This document shows, piece by piece, positions 36,378-44,874 of a stretch of DNA of 64,000 bases. Every line of letters begins with the position of its first letter. Within the stretch, counting starts at the first letter, position 1. The DNA lies in contig CAJUBP010000002.1 in assembly GCA_910584585.1 (NCBI GenBank), forward strand, positions 62,001 to 126,000, in the 5' to 3' direction. The notes below the pieces were generated by a model, which made no database searches, was not told the origin of the DNA, and worked only from the letters and a program-made list of their open reading frames with translations. The translations under genes were made by a program, and so were the position numbers. Source of the DNA: an uncultured Lachnospiraceae bacterium (GTDB lineage Bacteria; Bacillota; Clostridia; Lachnospirales; Lachnospiraceae).

Positions 36378-37319
36378 ATGCAGAAACTATCAATGGAACA
36401 ACTGAAAAAAGCAGGAAAAATCATTGGAAAAATTATTTCCATCCTGTCAATTGTATTTATTATCTACGCCATCTGGAAACTGGGATTTGACTTTCAATCC
36501 ATTCACAATTGGTATTTGTTTCTGGCAGTGTCGCTGGTCTGCGTCATTGTAAAATGCGCGACCGTATATATTTCCGGCCTGGCCTGGGCCTGCTGGCTGC
36601 ATTTCTTTGCCGGGAAAAAAATTGATCGGCGGGAGGCCGTCTGCGTCTATGCCAAGGCAAATATCGGAAAGTATCTTCCGGGCAACGTGATGCACTATGT
36701 AGAACGGAATCTTTTTGCCACGAATCTGGGCATCAGCCAGAAAAAGCTGGCAGTCAGCACCATATGTGAGGTAATTGGCCTGGTGCTGGTGGCGTTTTTG
36801 CTGGCAGTCAGTGTCTCCGCAGGGCAGCTTGTGCAGTCCGTCCAGTTGATTTTTGGAGAATCTTATGTCCGGATCATTCTGATTGTCATTGCTGTCGGAA
36901 TTGCGGCAGTTTTGACAGCAGCTTTTCTTTTGCGGAAAAAAATTGCGGCGCAGCTTAGAGAATACAGCCTGAAAGAATTTGGAAAAACCCTGGGAAAGAC
37001 TATGGTATTGTATGGAATTGTGCTGATAGCTCTGGGGTTGATTATGGTAGCTCTGTATGCCTACATGGGCGGTGAAATCACCTGGCAGAACGGATCTTTG
37101 ATTGTATCCGGTTATGTGATTGCCTGGGTGCTGGGATTTGTGATTCCAGGAGCCTCCGGCGGAATCGGCGTCCGGGAGCTTGTGATTACAGTGCTTCTGG
37201 GCAGCGTGGTGGGGGCGGAGACGGTTCTGACATTATCTGTCATTCACCGATTAATTACGATTGTGGGAGATTTTCTGGCATATTTGGTTATGCTTATAAT
37301 ACGAAAGAAAAGGGAGTGA
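36378..37319 (+). CDS. UPF0104 / LPG-synthase-type integral membrane protein
   Basis: 313 residues, about eight membrane segments, with KANIGKYLPGNVMHYVERN in the first third and a PGASGGIGVRE stretch near 255-265, both typical of the lysylphosphatidylglycerol synthase membrane domain family (AglD/MprF-N type). Members move or handle lipid-linked molecules and often sit in glycan loci. There is no C-terminal aminoacyltransferase domain, so it is not a full MprF. It shares its stop region with the next gene. Confidence 0.8.
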   Translation: MQKLSMEQLKKAGKIIGKIISILSIVFIIYAIWKLGFDFQSIHNWYLFLAVSLVCVIVKCATVYISGLAWACWLHFFAGKKIDRREAVCVYAKANIGKYLPGNVMHYVERNLFATNLGISQKKLAVSTICEVIGLVLVAFLLAVSVSAGQLVQSVQLIFGESYVRIILIVIAVGIAAVLTAAFLLRKKIAAQLREYSLKEFGKTLGKTMVLYGIVLIALGLIMVALYAYMGGEITWQNGSLIVSGYVIAWVLGFVIPGASGGIGVRELVITVLLGSVVGAETVLTLSVIHRLITIVGDFLAYLVMLIIRKKRE

Positions 37320-37324
37320 AAATT

Positions 37325-39610
37325 ATGAAAGATCTGGTAATCGCTATCACAGCAGCAAGTTACAGCGGAAACAAAGGCGCAGCTGCCATGCTGCAGAGCT
37401 CCATCAGCCAACTGCAGGAACGATATGGTGAACGCTTAAATATAAATTTAATGTCAGTATATCCAAGCGAGGACCGAAAACAGGTCCCCTATGATTTTGT
37501 AAAAATTGTGCCCGCAAAACCGGAGCAGCTTGTTTTTTTTGCGTTCCCCATGGCAATTCTGCACCGGATATTTCGCTGGTGCGCCCCAATCCGCAAGTTA
37601 CTGGAAAAAAATAAAATCATCAAAGCCTACCGGAATACAGATCTGGTCATTGACGAGGCCGGAATTTCTTTCGTGGACAGCCGGGGATTTGTCATGAATA
37701 CGTATGCGTTTATCTGCGCGGCGGTGCCTCTTCTGGTGGGAACTCCTGTGGTAAAATATTCCCAGGCCATGGGAACTTTCCATAATCCCTGGAACCGGTT
37801 CCTGGCAAAGTGGATTCTGCCCAAGCTGAAGCTGATTTGCGCCCGGGGCCAGGGCACCTATGACAACCTGAAAGAAATCGGCATCACAGAAAATGTAAAA
37901 TTGTGTGCAGACGGCGCGTTTACCATGAAGGATGACCAGGCATGGCAGGAAAAAGTCAGGGAACGCTGCGCAAAAGACGCTTTTTTTGAAGAAGATGTGG
38001 TGGGCTTGTCCATCAGTTCCGTTGTTCAAAAAAAATGCGGCAAAATGGGAATTGATTACCAGCAAATCATGGTGGATTTCATCACCTATCTGAATCAGAA
38101 AGGCTACGGCGTCCTGATGATCGCCAACGCCGCAAGAATCCACAGCGAAAAGCCCAGGAATAATGATTTGATGATCGGGGACGCTATTTTTGAGAGTCTC
38201 TCGGATCAGACAAAAGTCCGGTGGTATCATGAAGAGATGGATGCTGAGGAAATCCGGGAATACATCAGCCGCTGTAAATATCTGGTGGCCTCCCGTTTTC
38301 ATGCCATGATCGGGGCTCTGGAGAAAAAAGTGCCGGTGCTTCTGATTGGCTGGAGCCATAAATACCAGGAAGTGCTGGACATGTTTGAACTGGGCCAGTA
38401 CGCGGCGGATTTTTCCAATTTGAATATGGACAGCCTGCGGGAAAGCTTTGAGAATTTTGAAAAAGATGAAGAAATCATCCGTGAAAAGCTGGAGAAAAAT
38501 CATGCTCAGGTTATGGAAAGCTCTTATCGGAATATTCAGTATATCGGAGAAGCAGCAGATGAGATTTTAAAGCAGCCCCGACGAAAAGCCAGTTTGCTGG
38601 ATTACGACAACCCAGAGTATTACACAGGAAATTATCTTGCGCTGCGCAAAGGCTATGCCAAAGAACAGGAAATCCGGGATTACGCGGCCTCCGGAGGAAT
38701 GGTGACGGCGCTGCTGTGCAATCTGCTGCGGCATGGAGATATCGACGGCGCCTGGGTCACCCGGACAGATTTTGTCAATGATGAACTGACTTATAAAACC
38801 TATATTGCCGTCACGGAGCAGGAAATCCGGGAAGCGTCCTCCAGCGTTTACATGTCCATTCCTCTGTTAAAGCATATCGATCTGCTGGAACAGTTCCCGG
38901 GAAAAGTTGCGGTTGTGATGACGCCCTGCATGATGCACGGCCTGGAACGGATTCTGGAGAAACGGTCGGAGCTGAAAGAAAAGGTAGTTTTAAAACTGGG
39001 CCTGTACTGCAGCGGCGGCCACGATATCCGGGCCACCACCCTGTCTATGGAAAAAGCGGGAATCAGCCCCAAAGACGCGAAACGCCTGTATTATCGGAGG
39101 GGCCACTGGCGGGGCATGTCCTCTGTCCTATATAAAAACGGAGAAGAAAAAACATTTTCTTACGCGAAACTGGTCTGTGCCTATAAAAATGCCTATTTCT
39201 TTGAAAAAGCAAGCTGTATGAGCTGCCGGGATCATTTTGCGAAGAGCGCCGACATCAGCTTCGGCGATATCTGGCTGAAAGAAATGAAAAAGGTGAGCAT
39301 TAAGCATACCAGCTGCGTGATCCGCAATCAGAAAGCACTGGACTATTTCAACCGGGCGGTGGCGGATGGTGATTTGGAAGCCTCCCATATCAGCGGAAAA
39401 GATATGGTCAGAAGCCAGAAACGCGCCCTGGTCTTTAAATACCGCTGCGCAGACACATCCGGAAAGCGGAAATGGAACCATAAGCTGGCCTATTCCCTTG
39501 CGGAGAAGAATCGGAAATTCTCCATGGAGAGGCCGGAGAAACTGGCGAAATTGCCGTCCTGGTTTATCTATTATTATATGTGCTTTATTCGGGTGCTGCT
39601 GAGTTTTTAG
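37325..39610 (+). CDS. Polysaccharide pyruvyltransferase fused to FrhB/FdhB-type domain
   Basis: About 761 residues. The first part (about 1-410) is a polysaccharide pyruvyltransferase-family domain (NKGAAAMLQS, SQAMGTFHNPWNR, SRFHAMIGALEKKVPVLLIGWSHKY), which would add a pyruvyl ketal from phosphoenolpyruvate to a sugar. The second part (from about 430) resembles the coenzyme F420 hydrogenase/dehydrogenase beta subunit: ASGGMVTALL, TPCMMHGL, GLYCSGGHD and C631-MSC-634, likely Fe-S ligands. FrhB-type domains occur in exopolysaccharide loci with unclear roles. ATG 37325 follows AGGGAG; GTG 37316 is an alternative overlapping the previous stop. Confidence 0.82.
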   Translation: MKDLVIAITAASYSGNKGAAAMLQSSISQLQERYGERLNINLMSVYPSEDRKQVPYDFVKIVPAKPEQLVFFAFPMAILHRIFRWCAPIRKLLEKNKIIKAYRNTDLVIDEAGISFVDSRGFVMNTYAFICAAVPLLVGTPVVKYSQAMGTFHNPWNRFLAKWILPKLKLICARGQGTYDNLKEIGITENVKLCADGAFTMKDDQAWQEKVRERCAKDAFFEEDVVGLSISSVVQKKCGKMGIDYQQIMVDFITYLNQKGYGVLMIANAARIHSEKPRNNDLMIGDAIFESLSDQTKVRWYHEEMDAEEIREYISRCKYLVASRFHAMIGALEKKVPVLLIGWSHKYQEVLDMFELGQYAADFSNLNMDSLRESFENFEKDEEIIREKLEKNHAQVMESSYRNIQYIGEAADEILKQPRRKASLLDYDNPEYYTGNYLALRKGYAKEQEIRDYAASGGMVTALLCNLLRHGDIDGAWVTRTDFVNDELTYKTYIAVTEQEIREASSSVYMSIPLLKHIDLLEQFPGKVAVVMTPCMMHGLERILEKRSELKEKVVLKLGLYCSGGHDIRATTLSMEKAGISPKDAKRLYYRRGHWRGMSSVLYKNGEEKTFSYAKLVCAYKNAYFFEKASCMSCRDHFAKSADISFGDIWLKEMKKVSIKHTSCVIRNQKALDYFNRAVADGDLEASHISGKDMVRSQKRALVFKYRCADTSGKRKWNHKLAYSLAEKNRKFSMERPEKLAKLPSWFIYYYMCFIRVLLSF

Positions 39611-39620
39611 GCGGGATTGC

Positions 39621-39649
39621 TTGCGGATTCTTATTATTTGGGCTATAAT
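39621..39649 (+). promoter_or_regulatory. Sigma-A promoter of the sugar-nucleotide genes
   Basis: TTGCGG at 39621-39626 and TATAAT at 39644-39649 with a 17-base spacer, 55 bases upstream of ATG 39705, in the short gap after the fusion gene. Confidence 0.72.
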
Positions 39650-39704
39650 ATGGAAAGCGAAAAGAATTCTGTATAAAATTTCAAATACAATTGGAGGAAA
39701 AATA

Positions 39705-40889
39705 ATGAAAATTGCAGTAGCAGGAACCGGTTACGTAGGATTGTCCATGGCAGTCCTGCTGTCACAGCACCATGAAGTCTACGCAGTGGATATTGTGCCG
39801 GAAAAAGTAGAAATGCTGAATCATAAAAAATCTCCCATCGTGGACAAGGAGATTGAAGAATATCTATCAGAGAAAGAGCTGAACCTGACAGCAACCTTGG
39901 ATGGAGAGGAAGCTTACCGCAAGGCGGAATTCGTGATTATTTCCACTCCCACCAATTATGACCCCAGGAAAAATTATTTTGACACCTCTTCGGTAGAAAA
40001 GGTGATAGAACTGGTATTAAAAGTAAACAAAGACTGCACCATGGTGGTGAAGTCCACCGTTCCCGTGGGATTTACAAAATCCATGCAGGAAAGATACCAG
40101 ACCAAAAACATCCTGTTTTCCCCGGAATTTCTGCGGGAAGGCAGAGCCTTGTATGACAATCTGTATCCTTCCAGGATTATCGTAGGTTCCCCGGCAGACA
40201 ATGAAGTTATGGCAGAGAAAGCCCGGACTTTCGCGGGACTGTTGAAAGAGGGCGCAATAAAAGAAGAAATTCCCACTCTTTTTACCAACCTGACAGAAGC
40301 AGAAGCCATTAAACTGTTTGCCAATACCTATCTGGCGCTTCGGGTGGCTTATTTTAACGAGTTGGACACTTATGCAGAAATGAGAGGACTGAACTCCAAA
40401 CAGATTATTGAGGGCGTAGGCCTGGATCCAAGAATCGGCAATCATTACAACAATCCATCCTTCGGCTACGGCGGTTATTGCCTGCCCAAAGACACGAAAC
40501 AGCTTCTGGCCAATTATGATCATGTGCCCAACAACATTATCGGCGCAATTGTAGACGCCAACCGGACCCGGAAAGATTTTATTGCGGAACGTATCATAGA
40601 GCGCAATCCCAGAACTGTGGGAGTATACCGCCTGACCATGAAATCAGACTCCGATAATTTCCGCCAGTCTTCCATTCAGGGCGTTATGAAGCGGCTGAAA
40701 GCAAAAGGCGTGGAAGTAATTGTCTATGAACCCACCATGAAAGAAGAAGAATTCTTCCGCAGTAAGGTGTACCGGGATTTGCAGGAATTTAAGCAGAAGA
40801 GTGATGTGATCATTGTAAACCGCTGGGACGATAAGCTGGAAGATGTGAAAGAAAAAGTGTACACCCGGGATTTGTGGGGACGGGATTAA
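39705..40889 (+). CDS. ugd: UDP-glucose 6-dehydrogenase-type nucleotide sugar dehydrogenase
   Basis: 394 residues. NAD-binding MKIAVAGTGYVGLSMA at the very N-terminus, STPTNYD, then SPEFLREG, and the active cysteine in FGYGGYCLPKDTKQ (about 265). The short form and sequence fit Ugd rather than the WbpA type found at 52307. It oxidises UDP-glucose (or a related sugar) to the uronic acid with NAD. GGAGGAAA lies just before ATG 39705; a longer frame to 39621 overlaps the promoter and is rejected. The product could serve the capsule genes downstream. Confidence 0.9.
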   Translation: MKIAVAGTGYVGLSMAVLLSQHHEVYAVDIVPEKVEMLNHKKSPIVDKEIEEYLSEKELNLTATLDGEEAYRKAEFVIISTPTNYDPRKNYFDTSSVEKVIELVLKVNKDCTMVVKSTVPVGFTKSMQERYQTKNILFSPEFLREGRALYDNLYPSRIIVGSPADNEVMAEKARTFAGLLKEGAIKEEIPTLFTNLTEAEAIKLFANTYLALRVAYFNELDTYAEMRGLNSKQIIEGVGLDPRIGNHYNNPSFGYGGYCLPKDTKQLLANYDHVPNNIIGAIVDANRTRKDFIAERIIERNPRTVGVYRLTMKSDSDNFRQSSIQGVMKRLKAKGVEVIVYEPTMKEEEFFRSKVYRDLQEFKQKSDVIIVNRWDDKLEDVKEKVYTRDLWGRD

Positions 40890-40904
40890 AAAGAGGACAA
40901 AAGT

Positions 40905-42758
40905 GTGAAAACAATAGTAGACAGCAATCAGATTCTGATAAAAAGGGTATTTCTGATTCTTTATGATATTATAGCGGTAATAGCCGCAAGCCTGATGGCG
41001 CTGTTCATTCGTTTTGAAGGAAATTACGGAGCAATTCCCAGGGACTACATTACCCAGAGCTTAAAATATGTTCCGATAGTGATTGTGGCGACAATTCTTA
41101 TTTTTTATTGTTTCCGCTTGTACAGCAGCCTGTGGACCTTTGCCGGGGCGCCGGAGCTTATCAATATTACATTTGCCTGCGGATTGTCTGCAGTGGCTCA
41201 GATGACGGTAGTTGTGCTCTTCTCTGTGAATATGCCCAGAAGTTATTATTTCCTCTACGGGGTATCATTGTGGATCCTGGTATTTTTAAGCCGGTTTTCT
41301 TACCGCGGAATCCGGACCTTGATAAAACGGCAGGCCAGCGGGGCCACAACCTCCAGAGTGATGATTGTGGGCGCCGGAGCAGCCGGCAATCTGCTGGTGA
41401 AAGAGATTCATAACAGCAATCATGTGAGCAAGCGTGTCATATGTATTGTAGATGATGATAAATCTAAAGAAGGAAGCTACCTGCACGGCGTAAAAGTCAT
41501 GGGAAACCGGCAGAATATTCCGGAACTGGTAAAACGATACCGGATAGATGAGATTATCATCGCCATGCCTTCCGCCCCTGCAAAATCGATCAAAACCGTG
41601 CTGGATGTCTGTAAGGAAACCGGCTGTGAATTAAAGCGTCTGCCAGGCGTATATCAATTGGTAAACGGCGAGGTGGGCATCAGCAAATTAAAAGAAGTGG
41701 ATGTGAACGATTTACTGGGCCGGGAGCCTGTGAAAGTCAATCTGTCCACAATTATGGATTATGTGTCTGGCAAAGTAGTGCTGGTAACCGGCGGCGGCGG
41801 TTCCATCGGAAGCGAGATCTGCCGTCAGGTAGCGGAGCATCATCCGAAAATGCTGGTACTGGTGGATATTTATGAGAATACCACTTACGATATTCAAAAT
41901 GAACTGAAAAACAAGTATCCGGAATTAAATCTGGTGGTCTTAATCGCTTCCGTCCGCAATACGAAACGTATGGACATGATTTTCGAGACTTACCGGCCGG
42001 ATATCGTATACCATGCCGCCGCCCATAAACATGTGCCGCTGATGGAGGACAGCCCCAATGAGGCGGTGAAAAATAATGTCCTGGGCACCTGGAAGGTGGT
42101 GCAGGCAGCCGATAAGTGGAAAGTAAAGCGATTTGTAATGATTTCCACAGATAAAGCGGTAAATCCCACCAATATTATGGGGGCCACCAAGCGGATCTGT
42201 GAGATGATCATTCAGACTTATAATAACCGATCCCGCACAGAATTTGTGGCAGTTCGGTTTGGAAATGTCTTGGGCAGCAACGGCAGCGTAATCCCCCTTT
42301 TCAAAAAACAAATTGAGCAGGGCGGTCCAGTTACAGTGACCCATCCTGACATTATCCGTTATTTTATGACCATCCCGGAGGCAGTTTCCCTGGTGCTCCA
42401 GGCGGGGGCTTACGCCAAAGGCGGAGAGATTTTCGTACTGGATATGGGAGAGCCGGTAAAGATTGTAGATTTGGCCCGGAACCTGATTCTTTTGTCAGGC
42501 CATAAGCCAGGGGAGGATATTCAGATTGTCTACACTGGTCTGCGCCCAGGAGAGAAGCTCTATGAAGAAATGCTGATGCATGAGGAAGGGCTGCAGGAGA
42601 CGGCCAATAAGCTGATTCATATTGGAAAGCCCATTAAGATGGATGAAGATCATTTCCTGATGCAGCTGGAGAATCTGAAGGATTATGTGGTGCAGGAGCC
42701 GGATGATATCCGCAAATGGGTGCAGGAGATTGTGCCTACGTATCATCCGAAGGAATAG
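40905..42758 (+). CDS. Membrane-bound nucleotide sugar 4,6-dehydratase (PglF/CapD type)
   Basis: 617 residues. About four N-terminal membrane helices (about 10-125), a CoA-binding-like Rossmann domain (VMIVGAGAAGNLLVKEI, about 145-260), then an SDR-type domain with TGGGGSIGSEICRQ and STDKAVNPTNIMGATK, where methionine replaces the usual catalytic tyrosine, as in PglF/CapD/FlaA1. It makes UDP-4-keto-6-deoxy-GlcNAc. GTG 40905 is the start, after AAGAGGAC. PglE-, PglD- and PglC-type genes follow at 47951, 49235 and 50527, so it likely begins UDP-N,N-diacetylbacillosamine synthesis. Confidence 0.9.
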   Translation: MKTIVDSNQILIKRVFLILYDIIAVIAASLMALFIRFEGNYGAIPRDYITQSLKYVPIVIVATILIFYCFRLYSSLWTFAGAPELINITFACGLSAVAQMTVVVLFSVNMPRSYYFLYGVSLWILVFLSRFSYRGIRTLIKRQASGATTSRVMIVGAGAAGNLLVKEIHNSNHVSKRVICIVDDDKSKEGSYLHGVKVMGNRQNIPELVKRYRIDEIIIAMPSAPAKSIKTVLDVCKETGCELKRLPGVYQLVNGEVGISKLKEVDVNDLLGREPVKVNLSTIMDYVSGKVVLVTGGGGSIGSEICRQVAEHHPKMLVLVDIYENTTYDIQNELKNKYPELNLVVLIASVRNTKRMDMIFETYRPDIVYHAAAHKHVPLMEDSPNEAVKNNVLGTWKVVQAADKWKVKRFVMISTDKAVNPTNIMGATKRICEMIIQTYNNRSRTEFVAVRFGNVLGSNGSVIPLFKKQIEQGGPVTVTHPDIIRYFMTIPEAVSLVLQAGAYAKGGEIFVLDMGEPVKIVDLARNLILLSGHKPGEDIQIVYTGLRPGEKLYEEMLMHEEGLQETANKLIHIGKPIKMDEDHFLMQLENLKDYVVQEPDDIRKWVQEIVPTYHPKE

Positions 42759-42785
42759 GTTGAATTGTGGAAGGCAGGAAAGTAT

Positions 42786-44483
42786 ATGAAGCCATTGCCA
42801 ATTGGGGTAGATGATTTTTCGGAAGTTATTTTGAAGAATTATTATTATATAGATAAAACATTATTCATCAAGGAGCTTCTGGATAAAAAGGGAAAGGTAA
42901 ACTTGTTTACCCGTCCCCGCCGTTTTGGGAAAACATTGAATTTAAGCATGGTGCGCTGTTATTTCGAACATACAGAAGATGAGGATAGAAATTGTCAAAA
43001 GCGAGAATTGTTTTCGAATCTTGCCATTGGAAAGGCTGATGAAAAATATACAAAAGAAATGTGCCAGTATCCTGTTATTATGGTAACGCTGAAATCCGCG
43101 AAGCAGAGGACCTATCAAGAAGCCATGGCCTGCCTGAAAGAAACATTGGCGAGAGAGTATGCCCGGCATGAGGAACAGGTGAAAGGAAAACTGGAGAACC
43201 AGGAAGACTGGGAGAAATTTATGCGCATTCGGGAACGGCGGGGGGAAGATACTGATTATCTGACCAGCCTTGCGTTCCTGTCAGAATGTCTGTACCGCGC
43301 CTGCCAGAAGGAAAGCATTATATTGATTGACGAGTATGACGTTCCTTTGGAAAACGCGTATTTTGAGGGATTCTACGAAGAAATGGTAAGTTTTATCCGC
43401 TCTCTGTTTGAATCAGCCTTAAAAACTAACCCATATCTTGGGTTCGCAGTGGTCACCGGATGCCTGAGAGTGTCCAGGGAATCCATTTTTACCGGGCTGA
43501 ATAACCTGAGAGTATACTCTATTCTAAATGAGAATTATGAGGAGTATTTTGGTTTTACAGAGGCAGAGGTTCAGGATATGCTGAAATATTATGGCCGGGA
43601 GGGGAATCTTTCGGCGATCAGGGAGTGGTATGACGGATATTGTTTTGGAAACGCGGAGGTCTATAATCCCTGGAGCATCCTGAATCATATGGAAGACATT
43701 ATTACAAACCGGGAGGCATTTCCCGTACCCTACTGGGCCAATACCAGCTCCAACAGTGTGGTGCGGGATCTGGTGGACAAATTAGAGGATGACAAAGGAA
43801 TGCTTCAGGAACAGTTGGAATGTCTGATGAACGGAGGAACCATAGAAAAGGCAGTTCATGAGGACATCACATACGACGCTGTATACGATCATGAGGATAA
43901 TCTGTGGAATTTTCTGTTTTTTACCGGATATCTGAAAAAGGCGTCGGCGCGTCAGGAAGAGAATGAACAGTACGTTACGCTGGCAATTCCGAATCGGGAG
44001 GTGGCTTACATTTACCGGCATACCATTCGCCTCTGGTTTGACAAGAAACAGAAAGGGTTCGATATGCAGCCCTTCTATACAGCGTTGGAAGAAGGGGATA
44101 CAGACAAGATGGAAGAAGAAATTTCCGGCTTCCTGGAGCAGACGATCAGCTATTTCGACTATGGAGAAAGCTACTACCACGGATTTCTGGCAGGCTTGCT
44201 GCAGCGAAACGGGAAATATCGGATTCAGTCAAATCGGGAGACAGGGCTGGGCCGTGCGGATTTGATTTTGAAAACGCCAAGAATTCGCAAAGGCCGTGCG
44301 CTGATACTGGAATTGAAAACCGTAAAAAGATTTCAGGAAATGGAGAAAGGGTGCCGTGAGGCGCTCGCGCAGATAGAGAAGAAAAAATATAAAGAAGAAC
44401 TGCAGCAGGAAGGGTACCAAGATATTGTGGGATATGGAGTGTGCTTTTATCGGAAAGAATGCCTGGTTCGGGGCGCGGACTGA
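42786..44483 (+). CDS. AAA-ATPase-like protein with PD-(D/E)XK nuclease domain
   Basis: About 565 residues. N-terminal AAA-ATPase_like domain with MKPLPIGVDDF, YYIDKT and TRPRRFGKT (Walker A-like, about 38-47), IILIDEYDVPLE as Walker B; C-terminal PD-(D/E)XK domain with GRADLILKTP and ALILELKTVK (about 490-515). The family is widespread in multiple copies in gut anaerobes; its role is not established, although a defence or mobile element link has been suggested. It is not a sugar enzyme and sits between the PglF-type and PglE-type genes, marking an insertion. AGGAAAG precedes ATG 42786. Confidence 0.88.
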   Translation: MKPLPIGVDDFSEVILKNYYYIDKTLFIKELLDKKGKVNLFTRPRRFGKTLNLSMVRCYFEHTEDEDRNCQKRELFSNLAIGKADEKYTKEMCQYPVIMVTLKSAKQRTYQEAMACLKETLAREYARHEEQVKGKLENQEDWEKFMRIRERRGEDTDYLTSLAFLSECLYRACQKESIILIDEYDVPLENAYFEGFYEEMVSFIRSLFESALKTNPYLGFAVVTGCLRVSRESIFTGLNNLRVYSILNENYEEYFGFTEAEVQDMLKYYGREGNLSAIREWYDGYCFGNAEVYNPWSILNHMEDIITNREAFPVPYWANTSSNSVVRDLVDKLEDDKGMLQEQLECLMNGGTIEKAVHEDITYDAVYDHEDNLWNFLFFTGYLKKASARQEENEQYVTLAIPNREVAYIYRHTIRLWFDKKQKGFDMQPFYTALEEGDTDKMEEEISGFLEQTISYFDYGESYYHGFLAGLLQRNGKYRIQSNRETGLGRADLILKTPRIRKGRALILELKTVKRFQEMEKGCREALAQIEKKKYKEELQQEGYQDIVGYGVCFYRKECLVRGAD

Positions 44484-44580
44484 AATGAATTTCCCTTTAC
44501 ACTCTCACACGCAAACGTTATAATGATTATATCAAGAAGCAACTGCGTCAATCGGAAAAGGCGGTGAAGATATAGAGGCA

Positions 44581-44709
44581 ATGGAAATGACGAAAGAAGA
44601 ACTAATCACAATAACCATTGATAAGTATATGGATTTGCAGCGTATTAAAAAAGATAACGGCAACCAAAAAAACAATGAACTTGATTATCAGAGTGGTCTC
44701 GGAAAGTAG
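44581..44709 (+). CDS. Small hypothetical protein, possibly truncated
   Basis: 42 residues, charged and helical (TKEELITITIDKYMDLQRI), with GGCGGTGAAG about a dozen bases upstream of the ATG and a normal TAG stop. It may be the N-terminal piece of a longer gene broken near the insertion sequence. Function unknown. Confidence 0.35.
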   Translation: MEMTKEELITITIDKYMDLQRIKKDNGNQKNNELDYQSGLGK

Positions 44710-44821
44710 GCAGATGAAACGGAAAAGGGGGGCAGTCAAGCGGAAAAAACAGGAAGAGGATAACCAGGACAACAGTATGCCTGACATTGCGGCGAAAGAA
44801 TTTAATGGAGGGCATGGCTTG

Positions 44822-44845
44822 AAAACCTCCCTTATGGCAGGTTTT
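44822..44845 (-). terminator. Hairpin after the transposase gene
   Basis: AAAACCT (44822-44828) pairs with AGGTTTT (44839-44845). It lies about 30 bases beyond the transposase stop and on the minus strand ends in TTTTC, so it may end that transcript or mark the element's end. Confidence 0.45.
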
Positions 44846-44874
44846 GAAAAAATTCTGTATGGAAAAAGCTGTAT

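Larger units (their letters stand above)
44484..44874 (+). other. Gap with remnants of one or two small genes
   Basis: A 42-codon frame (44581-44709, MEMTKEELITITIDKYMDLQ...) is followed by a lysine-rich open frame from ATG 44713 (MKRKRGAVKRKKQEED...) that runs into the insertion sequence. Both look like decayed or truncated coding sequence rather than a promoter region. I recognise neither. A short hairpin is at 44822-44845. Confidence 0.4.
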
